Below, piece by piece: positions 1-7,497 of a stretch of DNA of 18,319 nucleotides. The stretch lies in NCBI GenBank assembly GCA_002686675.1, contig NYYF01000035.1:1-18319 (forward strand), given 5' to 3'. Within the stretch, counting starts at the first letter, position 1. The number at the start of each line of letters is the position of its first letter. The notes below the pieces were generated by a model. It saw nothing but the letters and a program-made list of their open reading frames with translations. It did no database searches and had not been told where the DNA came from. The position numbers and the translations under genes are program-made. The stretch is from Fidelibacterota bacterium (lineage in GTDB: Bacteria > Marinisomatota > Marinisomatia > Marinisomatales > UBA8229).

Positions 1-287
1 GCATCTTCAACTTTTTTAATGATTCCCCTAAGAATAGAATCTGCATTATCCTCATCTACGACACGCAAAATGTTTTCCTCCGTGAATTTCTCAAGAAGAT
101 TATCTGTGATATCTTCTGTAATACCGTATTCAGCAGTTTGGTTATCCAAGAGAGGAATTGCAATGCTTTTTATATGAGAAGGAATTGATCCTGCCAGTGA
201 ATAAAAACCGCATCCAGCCAGGAGGAAATATATGAACAACAATATGATAGTGTTCACATTCGAAATAGTGTGAATTCTTTTCATCAT
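1..287 (-). CDS. lptE: LptE-like LPS assembly lipoprotein (partial, C-terminus off the left edge)
   Basis: This reading frame is open from the ATG at 287 to the window edge: 95 complete codons, so only the N-terminus is seen. Residues 1-25 are a lipoprotein signal: MMKR, a hydrophobic stretch and the lipobox LLAGC, with the lipidated Cys at 26. The mature start, CGFYSLAGSIPSHIKSIAI, followed by a predicted alpha/beta region, resembles the LptE family, the outer-membrane lipoprotein that plugs LptD and delivers LPS to the cell surface. It begins 10 bp after the stop of the sigma-54 activator; that pairing is familiar from Bacteroidota-like genomes. A good AGGAGG lies about 20 nt upstream of the ATG, which is far for a ribosome site, yet no earlier start codon exists in frame before a stop. 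The family call rests on the N-terminus and context. Confidence 0.8.
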   Translation of the reverse strand, partial: MMKRIHTISNVNTIILLFIYFLLAGCGFYSLAGSIPSHIKSIAIPLLDNQTAEYGITEDITDNLLEKFTEENILRVVDEDNADSILRGIIKKVED

Positions 288-297
288 TTGGCGCGTA

Positions 298-1524
298 CTA
301 TTTTTTATCCTCCTGGGATTGTTTTTCATATTTCCGTTTAATTTTTCGTTCGAGGCCATAATCATTAATCTTTCGATAAAGAGTTCGCTCACTCATTCCC
401 AATGACCGGGCAGCAGCCCGGCGATTTTTGTTAAAAAATTTCAAAGTACGTTTGATCGCTTCCTTTTCTAAATCCTCGAGGGTCATGTCGCCAATAGCAT
501 CAGGCCGGATTAATGTGTCCACCTGGCTGTCAATTTCCATAGTAACCGGTACATCCTGGACAGATTCATTTATATAGTGCAGTGTGTCATTCCCACTCGC
601 CTGCTCATTCATAATTTTCCTGATGAGTTCAACATCCTGACGGAGTAAAAAGAGCTGACGGAGTATCAGCTCATTTTCCACCCTTTCGGGGGATTGATCA
701 ACTAACACCGGAAGATGAGGATTCTGAAGACCAGTATCCAAAGACGGTCGTAATTTCCGTTCCACCATTTCTGAAGTAACCCGTTCTCCTTTCTCAAGGA
801 CAAGGATACTCTCCACAAAATTTTTCAATTCGCGCACATTTCCGGGCCAATTATACTGTTTCATGAGCCGGATTGCTTCAGGCATGAACCCTCGATACAC
901 AATATCGTTCGTCCGTGTAAATTCCAGAGCAAACCGTTCAACAAACAAAGACAGGTCCTCAACCCGCTGACGCAGTGCTGGAATATGAATTGACACTGTT
1001 TTCAGACGATAGTACAAATCCTGACGGAAATCACCTTTTTTTACGAGAGATTCTAAATTCTTATTGGTAGCAGCAATAATCCGGACATCAGTATGGAGCG
1101 TTTTGGAATCACCCACACGAATGAATTCACCATTTTCCAAAACCCGCAGGAGCTTTACCTGGGTTTCCAATGGAGTCTCCCCTATTTCATCTAGAAATAC
1201 CGTTCCTTTATTGGCAGTCTCAAAATATCCTTTTCTGTCGTCTCCCGCACCGGTGAACGCTCCCTTTTTATGTCCAAACAGCTCGCTTTCAATGATACCT
1301 TCCGGGATAGCACCGCAATTCACAATAATAAGCGGTTCATGAGTCCTTTTGCTGGATTTATGGATGGCTTTTGCCACCTTTTCTTTTCCGGTTCCCGATT
1401 CACCTGTGACTAACACAGTGATGTCCACTGGTCCAACCTGGACAATCATCTCAAGAACTTCCTGGATCGCCTCAGTATTTCCAATAATTCCAGATGTTTT
1501 CTGTAAACGATTTATATCAATCAC
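298..1524 (-). CDS. Sigma-54-dependent transcriptional activator, no receiver domain, Fis-type HTH
   Basis: 408 aa bacterial enhancer-binding protein that would use ATP to open sigma-54 promoters. The AAA+ domain begins almost at the N-terminus: Walker A GESGTGKE (41-48), the sigma-54 contact loop GAFTGA (88-93), Walker B TVFLDE (108-113), and WPGNVREL near 228. A linker of about 95 residues follows, including a helical part (ENELILRQLFLLRQDVELI), then a Fis-type helix-turn-helix (ARSLGMSERTLYRKI, about 377-391). There is no N-terminal receiver, GAF or PAS domain, so it resembles PspF-like activators controlled by a partner or by its own level. The start is GTG; an in-frame stop lies just upstream, so no longer form is possible. 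An AGG sits 6 nt before it. It lies 64 bp after galE and 10 bp before lptE, suggesting envelope-linked control (inference). Confidence 0.95.
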   Translation of the reverse strand: MIDINRLQKTSGIIGNTEAIQEVLEMIVQVGPVDITVLVTGESGTGKEKVAKAIHKSSKRTHEPLIIVNCGAIPEGIIESELFGHKKGAFTGAGDDRKGYFETANKGTVFLDEIGETPLETQVKLLRVLENGEFIRVGDSKTLHTDVRIIAATNKNLESLVKKGDFRQDLYYRLKTVSIHIPALRQRVEDLSLFVERFALEFTRTNDIVYRGFMPEAIRLMKQYNWPGNVRELKNFVESILVLEKGERVTSEMVERKLRPSLDTGLQNPHLPVLVDQSPERVENELILRQLFLLRQDVELIRKIMNEQASGNDTLHYINESVQDVPVTMEIDSQVDTLIRPDAIGDMTLEDLEKEAIKRTLKFFNKNRRAAARSLGMSERTLYRKINDYGLERKIKRKYEKQSQEDKK

Positions 1525-1588
1525 GTTATGCCTGTATTTTTAATCATGTTTTGAATAGTTAATTTGGCGTGGAGATTATTTCGGCATC

Positions 1589-2551
1589 TCATTTGTAAAC
1601 CTCCCACATTGTTGATAAAAGTGTTTTAATATCTGAATATTTCGCTTCCCAGTTGAGCAGTTTTTTTGCCTGCATGGAAATTGACGTCAGTTCAGCCGGA
1701 TCTCCGGATCTGCGTCCAACAATCTCATAGGATATCTTCTTTTTCGTCACCTTTTCAGCCATGTTGATTACATCCAGCACAGAATAACCGACACCGGAGG
1801 AAAGATTGACAATGAGGTTTTCATTTTCCTCAACCAGGTAATTCAAGGAAGACACATGAGCAGATGCTAAATCATTCACATGGATATAATCTCTGACTCC
1901 GGTACCATCCGGCGTATCGTAATCATCACCAAAAACATCCATGCTTCTTCGGATCCCTCCGGCGACTTCCATAACGACAGGCAAAAGGTTTTGTGGGTTT
2001 TTTTCTTTTGCGCTCACTCTTCCGTCCAAGTCATACCCGGCAGCGTTAAAATATCGCAAACTGGCATACCGTACTCCTTTAAGTTCGCTAAACCATTTTA
2101 GATTTTGTTCAATAACAAGTTTTGTGTATCCATAATAATTGACAGGCTCCACCGGATGATGTTCATCAATGGGAAGATATTCAGGATAGCCGTAAACCGC
2201 TGCCGTTGAAGATAAAATAAATTTTTGGACTCCATGTTCTGTCATTGAATTCAGAACATTCAACGTACCAATTATATTATTTTGGGCATACTTATGTGGA
2301 TCTTCCATGGACTCACCTGCTGCCTTCCAGGCGGCAAGATGAACTACAGCATCAATATTTTGGGAAAATACATCATCCAGATCTTTCTTATTTAAGGTTG
2401 ATCCTATAAGCAGTTCAGTCCTTTGATCAACGTTTTCACGAAACCCCAAAGAAAGATCGTCAAAGACTATCACCTCAAAGCCAGAGTCGCATAATTCAAG
2501 CACGACATGAGAACCGATATATCCTGCTCCGCCAGTAACTAAAATTTTCAT
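1589..2551 (-). CDS. galE: UDP-glucose 4-epimerase
   Basis: 320 aa extended short-chain dehydrogenase that interconverts UDP-glucose and UDP-galactose with bound NAD, feeding galactose into LPS or other surface glycans. Visible landmarks are the Rossmann loop GGAGYIGSH (7-15), HLAAWKAAGES (71-81, aligning with HFAGLKAVGES of E. coli GalE), the SST motif (114-116), the catalytic pair Y140 and K144 in YYGYTK, and NAAGYD in the substrate region. It is slightly shorter than the usual 330-340 aa but has all core motifs. The ATG start has a GGAA about 12 nt upstream. It follows uvrB by 36 bp in the same direction. A related UDP-sugar epimerase specificity (for example on UDP-GlcNAc) cannot be excluded from sequence reading. 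Confidence 0.95.
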   Translation of the reverse strand: MKILVTGGAGYIGSHVVLELCDSGFEVIVFDDLSLGFRENVDQRTELLIGSTLNKKDLDDVFSQNIDAVVHLAAWKAAGESMEDPHKYAQNNIIGTLNVLNSMTEHGVQKFILSSTAAVYGYPEYLPIDEHHPVEPVNYYGYTKLVIEQNLKWFSELKGVRYASLRYFNAAGYDLDGRVSAKEKNPQNLLPVVMEVAGGIRRSMDVFGDDYDTPDGTGVRDYIHVNDLASAHVSSLNYLVEENENLIVNLSSGVGYSVLDVINMAEKVTKKKISYEIVGRRSGDPAELTSISMQAKKLLNWEAKYSDIKTLLSTMWEVYK

Positions 2552-2587
2552 TATTTCATTATTTCCATTTTAAGGTTCATTTAGGTT

Positions 2588-4603
2588 TTATTCCTTCAGT
2601 TGACGAAACACCTTACCTACTTCTTTTTCCAATTTAGAAATCTCGTCACGAAGATGAGCTGCATGTTCATAATCCATTTTGTGCGCTGCGTCAAGCATTT
2701 CCTCCCCCATCATTTCAATTGCCATTTGTTTGTCCATTTTGTCAAAATCAATTCCTTTTCTGGAATTCCCAATTTTATTACCATAATCCTGAATAGAATC
2801 GGCCACAGAAGTTGTATATAAAACATCCTCAGTTGATTTATATACAGTTTTCGGAGTGATCTTATTTTTCTTATTATATTTCACTTGAATTTTCCGTCTA
2901 CGTTTTGTTTCATTTATCAGGTAATCCATTGCTTCAGATATACCATCAGCATACAGGATTACTGAGCCGCCCAGGTTCCTGGAAGCCCTACCTGCCACCT
3001 GCATCAAAGAGCTTTTTGACCGCAAAAATCCCGCTTTGTCTGCATCTAAAACGGCGACAAGTGAAACTTCGGGAAGATCTAACCCCTCCCGAAGAAGATT
3101 GATCCCAACCAGTACATCAAATTCTCCCAGTCGAAGATCACGAAGGACCTTCACACGTTCAAGTGCTTTAATTTCAGAATGGAGATACTGAACCCGAAAA
3201 TTCATGCCGGAAAGATACTCGGTCAAATCCTCTGACATACGCTTTGTCAGGGTTAAGATCAAAACCCGCTCATCATTTTTTACTCTCCTGCGGATTTCTT
3301 CCATAAGGTCATCTATCTGCCCCTCAGTTTTTCTCACTTCTACTTCGGGATCTATAAGCCCGGTCGGTCGAATAATCTGTTCTACCACCACCCCTTTGCT
3401 CAGTTCAAGTTCACGTATGGCAGGGGTCGCAGACAAGTAAAGATTTTGATTTTGGATATCTAAAAATTCACTATATTTCAACGGACGGTTATCTAGCGCA
3501 CTGGGAAGACGGAATCCATGTTCCACCAATGTTTTCTTTCTTTTCCGGTCACCATTGTACATTCCCTGTATCTGAGGAAGAGTCACATGGGATTCATCAA
3601 GGATCGTTATAAAATTATCTGGAAAAAAGTCAATCAAAGTCCAAGGGCGTTCACCGGGTTTCCGCCCTGAAAAATAGCTCGAATAATTTTCGATTCCCGA
3701 GCAGTATCCGATTTCACGGATCATTTCCAAATCGAAATGAACTCTTTGCTCCAGCCTTTGGGCTTCAAGTAATTTATCCATACTTCGTAGTTCTTCAAGC
3801 CTTTCGATTAATTCCACCTGAATTTTTTTTGTGATTTCTATCGCCTTTTCCTTATTTGTTACAAAATGCTTTGCAGGATAAATATACAGTCTGTCCACAT
3901 CACGGAAAATTTCCCCCGTAATATGATCAAATGTTTTGATAGAATCGACTTTGGATCCAAAAAATTCAATTCGAACGCACACATCTTCATAGGCAGGAAA
4001 AATCTCAATACTATCACCCCGAACACGGAAGGTACCTCTCTCAATGACAGTATCATTCCTTCTATAATGGATATCTATAAGCTGACGTAATAATTCCCTT
4101 CTCCGAACATCATCTCCTTTTCTTAAGTTTATCACCTGTTCTTTGTATTCACTGGGAGAACCGATCCCATAAATACAAGAAACAGAACTGATGACTATTA
4201 CATCCTTCCGTTCGATCAATGAACTGGTTGTTTTCAATCGAAGCTTATCAATTTCTTCATTCATTGAAAAATCTTTCTCGATGAAAGTGTCCGTTACCGG
4301 CATGTAGGCTTCAGGCTGGTAATAATCGTAATAGCTAATAAAGTATTCAACTGCATTTTCAGGGAAGAGCTGTTTAAACTCTCCGTATAGCTGAGCAGCC
4401 AACGTTTTATTATGGGATATGATAAGGGTCGGCCGTTGTACCTCTTCAATAACTTTCGCAACGGTATACGTTTTTCCTGAACCGGTAACCCCTAACAAAA
4501 TTTGATGTTTCTGTCCAGAATCCAACCCATGTATCAATTCTTTAATTGATTTGGGCTGATCTCCCTTTGGAGAAAAATCCGAATGAATCCGAAACTCTGC
4601 CAT
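2588..4603 (-). CDS. uvrB: Excinuclease ABC subunit B
   Basis: 671 aa, essentially the E. coli length. UvrB is the DNA-damage-verifying helicase-like subunit of nucleotide excision repair; it receives damage from UvrA and recruits UvrC. Landmarks: Walker A GVTGSGKT (38-45), the damage-probing beta-hairpin region YYDYYQPEAY (91-100) followed by DTFIEKD, the DESH box (336-339), helicase motifs LYLSATP and QVAGRASRN, and a C-terminal UVR domain (about 630-665, DAAHKMDYEHAAHLRDE) that binds UvrC. Start is ATG (MAEFRIHS) with GAGG 13 nt upstream, a long spacing. The 82-bp gap after ftsY contains a possible promoter. No uvrA or uvrC is in view. Confidence 0.98.
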   Translation of the reverse strand: MAEFRIHSDFSPKGDQPKSIKELIHGLDSGQKHQILLGVTGSGKTYTVAKVIEEVQRPTLIISHNKTLAAQLYGEFKQLFPENAVEYFISYYDYYQPEAYMPVTDTFIEKDFSMNEEIDKLRLKTTSSLIERKDVIVISSVSCIYGIGSPSEYKEQVINLRKGDDVRRRELLRQLIDIHYRRNDTVIERGTFRVRGDSIEIFPAYEDVCVRIEFFGSKVDSIKTFDHITGEIFRDVDRLYIYPAKHFVTNKEKAIEITKKIQVELIERLEELRSMDKLLEAQRLEQRVHFDLEMIREIGYCSGIENYSSYFSGRKPGERPWTLIDFFPDNFITILDESHVTLPQIQGMYNGDRKRKKTLVEHGFRLPSALDNRPLKYSEFLDIQNQNLYLSATPAIRELELSKGVVVEQIIRPTGLIDPEVEVRKTEGQIDDLMEEIRRRVKNDERVLILTLTKRMSEDLTEYLSGMNFRVQYLHSEIKALERVKVLRDLRLGEFDVLVGINLLREGLDLPEVSLVAVLDADKAGFLRSKSSLMQVAGRASRNLGGSVILYADGISEAMDYLINETKRRRKIQVKYNKKNKITPKTVYKSTEDVLYTTSVADSIQDYGNKIGNSRKGIDFDKMDKQMAIEMMGEEMLDAAHKMDYEHAAHLRDEISKLEKEVGKVFRQLKE

Positions 4604-4610
4604 ATTGACT

Positions 4611-4640
4611 AATATACCTCGGTTAATTAATAGAAAGCAA
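4611..4640 (-). promoter_or_regulatory. Possible sigma-70-type promoter for uvrB
   Basis: On the minus strand TTGCTT (4640-4635) is followed after 18 bp by TATATT (4616-4611). The -10 box ends only 7 nt before the uvrB ATG, so a transcript from it would be leaderless or nearly so, starting at about the initiation codon. The region is AT-rich, so chance matches are likely. Confidence 0.25.
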
Positions 4641-4685
4641 TGGCAGAGATATTAATACTTTAATGCACTAGATATGGTTGGTGCT

Positions 4686-5576
4686 TCATTTATCCCTGCC
4701 AAATAGACTTTTTACATAGTCTTCCCTATTAAATGCCAGAAAATCACTAAAATCCTCCCCGATTCCAATGAATTTCACAGGAATGCCTAATCCCCGGTAT
4801 AGGGAAAATATAATGCCGCCCTTTGCAGTGCCATCCATTTTTGTCAGAACTGCTCCATCCAGTTTTATGTGATCTGAAAATTCCTTAGCTTGAATGAATG
4901 AATTTTGTCCCAGATTCGCATCTATAGTGATAAGAGATGATAAATCATAATGAGAAAATTTGTTTTTCACTACCCTTTCCATTTTAGCCAATTCCTTCAT
5001 AAGATTTTTATTGGTGTGAAGCCTTCCTGCTGTATCAACAATAATAATTTCCGAACCCAATGCTTTTCCTGCCGCCATACCATCATATAATACAGCTGAA
5101 GGCTCCTGAGATTTTTCGTTGCATACCAGGCGTATATTCAGACGATTTGCCCATATTGCCAACTGTTCTACCGCTGCTGCCCTGTACGTATCACATCCCA
5201 CTAGGAGTACTTTCTTCCCTTGATCCATGTAATAATTGGCAAGTTTTGCTACAGTTGTTGTTTTTCCGGTACCGTTTACTCCCACAACCATGATAACAGA
5301 AAGTGAATCAGATCCACCCTGTACACCGGGGGAATTAGGCAGGATTGACACTAAATAATCTTTCACATGTGTATAAAAATCAGATTGATTATTCTTTTGA
5401 ATAATCCCAAGGATTTCATCGACTGTCTGGATACCCAGGTCCGCACCAATGAGACAATTTTCAAATTCTTCCAATATCTCTGGAGAAATCTTATGACTCG
5501 TGAGCATTTCCAATGCATCAGATATAGAGATCCGGGTGTGGCTAAGAGCACTGAAAAGCTTTCCTAAAAAAGCCAT
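4686..5576 (-). CDS. ftsY: Signal recognition particle receptor FtsY
   Basis: SRP GTPase that docks ribosome-SRP complexes at the inner membrane for co-translational insertion. It carries the N-domain helical bundle (about 1-90) and the G-domain: P-loop GVNGTGKT, the DTYRAAA motif, DTAGRLHTN, TKMDGTAKGG and the closing GIGEDFSDF. With the ATG at 5576 it is 296 aa and begins MAFLGKLFSALSHTR, like the core start of short FtsY proteins. A TTG two codons earlier (5582) directly follows the upstream stop and is an alternative. There is no acidic A-domain, so membrane contact probably relies on the amphipathic N-terminal helix. It follows the CDP-alcohol phosphatidyltransferase with a gap of only 0 to 6 bp. 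Confidence 0.97.
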   Translation of the reverse strand: MAFLGKLFSALSHTRISISDALEMLTSHKISPEILEEFENCLIGADLGIQTVDEILGIIQKNNQSDFYTHVKDYLVSILPNSPGVQGGSDSLSVIMVVGVNGTGKTTTVAKLANYYMDQGKKVLLVGCDTYRAAAVEQLAIWANRLNIRLVCNEKSQEPSAVLYDGMAAGKALGSEIIIVDTAGRLHTNKNLMKELAKMERVVKNKFSHYDLSSLITIDANLGQNSFIQAKEFSDHIKLDGAVLTKMDGTAKGGIIFSLYRGLGIPVKFIGIGEDFSDFLAFNREDYVKSLFGRDK

Positions 5577-5582
5577 GAACAA

Positions 5583-6176
5583 TTAAAGTTTCTTAAACTC
5601 TTTAAGAAATGTCCCGATGTAAACAATCCAACTGATCAATAATAATGGGAATGCTATCCACAAACTAACCATTGTTAATACTTCCAGAAATTCTGTGAAG
5701 TCTTCAAGGATATGGGGAAGGATTATTTTAAGCAGGACAAATAATGCAGTAAATCCGCTTGCCCATTTTCCAAATATATTTGCACTGAGTACTAAATCCG
5801 AATGATTTATAAGATAAATTGCTCCAATTGAAATGGAAACATATCGAAAGAATAAAACAATAAAAAACCACATGGGAATCATTCCATCCAAAATGAGAAA
5901 AAATACAACAGAAGCAATACAAATCGAATCACAGATAGGGTCCAGCCATTTGCCTATATGAGTGACTTCGTGGGCACGACGGGCAAAATAGCCATCCAGC
6001 ATATCTGACACCGCTGCTATCAAAATAAGCCCCAATGTAATCAACCACCATTCCTGATTCTGTAAGGAATATATGATGGGAATTGCCATAAAACCCCTTC
6101 CCAGACTGATTATATTCGCCACCGTAAGAATCCGGGTTGGATCGGTAATTTTTGGTTTACGTATCTTTTCGTTCAA
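5583..6176 (-). CDS. CDP-alcohol phosphatidyltransferase family membrane protein
   Basis: 197 aa integral membrane enzyme with about six hydrophobic segments. The family motif D-x2-D-G-x2-A-R-x8-G-x3-D-x3-D is complete: D58, D61, G62, A65, R66, G75, D79 and D83. Such enzymes transfer a phosphatidyl group from CDP-diacylglycerol to an alcohol to make phospholipid (for example phosphatidylglycerol phosphate by PgsA). The PgsA-typical LDPLADK reads LDPICDS here, so the acceptor alcohol is uncertain. The start is TTG at 6176, inside the end of the ABC gene (20-bp overlap), with no clear ribosome site; a GTG at codon 19 would cut into the predicted first membrane region. The overlap suggests translational coupling. 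Confidence 0.85.
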   Translation of the reverse strand: MNEKIRKPKITDPTRILTVANIISLGRGFMAIPIIYSLQNQEWWLITLGLILIAAVSDMLDGYFARRAHEVTHIGKWLDPICDSICIASVVFFLILDGMIPMWFFIVLFFRYVSISIGAIYLINHSDLVLSANIFGKWASGFTALFVLLKIILPHILEDFTEFLEVLTMVSLWIAFPLLLISWIVYIGTFLKEFKKL

Positions 6177-7497
6177 TCTGTATTAAATCAGAAGTTGTTA
6201 TTGAGTCGTCGTCAAGTGATAAAACAACATTACAAATGCTTTGTACAAATTCAATATCATGTGATATGACTATTATATGTTTTTGCTTCAAATATCTCTG
6301 TAAATACTGGAGTAAATTTACCTTTTGTGTCCAGCCCAATCCAAAGGTTGGTTCGTCTAAAATGAGAATATCAAATTCACAGTGGGTAAGAATTACGATA
6401 AGAGCTATACGCAACATAGACCAAGGTATATCATATGATGATTTATTTTTAATTAAATCCCATTTAATCTGGTTCCGTTCCATAACAGTGATACATTTTT
6501 TACGCAGATGAAATTGAAGTTTTCCAATGCTAAGAAATTTTTGGAGGAGATTCTCAAGTGTATCCTCTCCAATTAACCGTTCCGGGAATTGATCTAAATA
6601 AGCCATTGTTGGAGCATTATCTCCCTTTAACTTCAATTGTATTGCTCCACTATCCGGATGATTGATACCAAGTATTAGTGAAGCCAGAGTCGTTTTGCCA
6701 GATCCATTCGCCCCTACAATGCCTAAACTTCTGGAATTGTTCACTGTGCAGTTCATTTGCTTAAACAATTTTCTTTCATCTTTGTAGTCAAAAGACATTG
6801 AATCAATCTCAAGGTTTAACGATCCCTCCATTAATTTGCTGCAGGAATACATTGGTTTTTTACTAGACGTAAATTGAGATAAAGAGGAAAGGGATAATTC
6901 CCAGCAGGAAGCTCCATATTGAAGGTCATCAATATCAGAAGTTAACCAAAGAACAATCTGGTTATTTGCGCGTAATTTTTGTTTGATTTTTTCCAGTATA
7001 AAGCTTTTCATTCTACGATTTAGAAATGAAAGACAATCATCCATGATTATTAATTCTGGTGCAGTACTGAACGCAGTGATGATATTCAATATTTCTTTCT
7101 CCCCACCGCTTAACGTAACAGGATGCCTCGAACCATTAATAGAAAAAGGCAATTCCTCTTTCAATGCCAAAAAGGCGGATTGAATAGCAGTCGAATCCGT
7201 TTGATTACATTCCAGTGAAAATGCCAGTTCCCCATCTAGTGTATCGCTTACTATTTGACTGTCCGGATTTTGTAAAACGATTTGGATCATATGTGGACAT
7301 TTTTGAATCTCCAAATCAAAATTTCCAGGATAGTTTCCAAGTGTCCCTGATAGACGTTGAACAAGACTGGACTTACCAACACCACTTTCTCCGTAAATCA
7401 CGTGAAGACCTGGTCCCAGCTTTACTTCGGTGGAATTGCCTGAGAATCGAGTAAAATCAATAGTAAATAGAAGTGTATCAGTCACGAATAATCCCAC
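6157..7497 (-). CDS. Fused double ABC ATPase (ECF/CbiO-like), asymmetric ATP sites
   Basis: 446 aa with two ABC nucleotide-binding domains and no membrane segments. Domain 1: Walker A GESGVGKSS (36-44), Q-loop LQNPDSQ (Q76), signature LSGGEKE (129-135), Walker B ELIIMDD in which Asp154 replaces the catalytic Glu, and Ser187 where the switch His is expected (LTSD). Domain 2: Walker A GANGSGKTT (262-270), Q303, Walker B DILILDEPT (E382) and switch H413 (ISHD), but the signature reads DIPWS (356-360). The Q-loop and layout resemble the ATPase pair of energy-coupling-factor vitamin or metal transporters, though no EcfT or substrate subunit is in the window. It starts at GTG 7497 (20-bp overlap with waaA) or GTG 7485 (8-bp overlap, GGGA 6 nt upstream) and overlaps the next gene by 20 bp. 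Substrate unknown. Confidence 0.85.
   Translation of the reverse strand: MGLFVTDTLLFTIDFTRFSGNSTEVKLGPGLHVIYGESGVGKSSLVQRLSGTLGNYPGNFDLEIQKCPHMIQIVLQNPDSQIVSDTLDGELAFSLECNQTDSTAIQSAFLALKEELPFSINGSRHPVTLSGGEKEILNIITAFSTAPELIIMDDCLSFLNRRMKSFILEKIKQKLRANNQIVLWLTSDIDDLQYGASCWELSLSSLSQFTSSKKPMYSCSKLMEGSLNLEIDSMSFDYKDERKLFKQMNCTVNNSRSLGIVGANGSGKTTLASLILGINHPDSGAIQLKLKGDNAPTMAYLDQFPERLIGEDTLENLLQKFLSIGKLQFHLRKKCITVMERNQIKWDLIKNKSSYDIPWSMLRIALIVILTHCEFDILILDEPTFGLGWTQKVNLLQYLQRYLKQKHIIVISHDIEFVQSICNVVLSLDDDSITTSDLIQIERKDT

Noticed and set aside
1064..1342. 92-codon plus-strand frame opposite the sigma-54 activator
   Set aside because: It is antisense to the conserved AAA+ core; its composition reflects the codons of the real gene.
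1560..1590. Short inverted repeat GAGAT...ATCTC just after the galE stop
   Set aside because: Only a 5-bp stem with a 9-nt loop and no T-run; not a credible terminator.
6152..6511. 119-codon open frame on the plus strand opposite the double ABC gene
   Set aside because: It lies wholly over conserved coding sequence on the other strand (Walker B and switch of domain 2), shows no family motif and has no ribosome site; a shadow frame.
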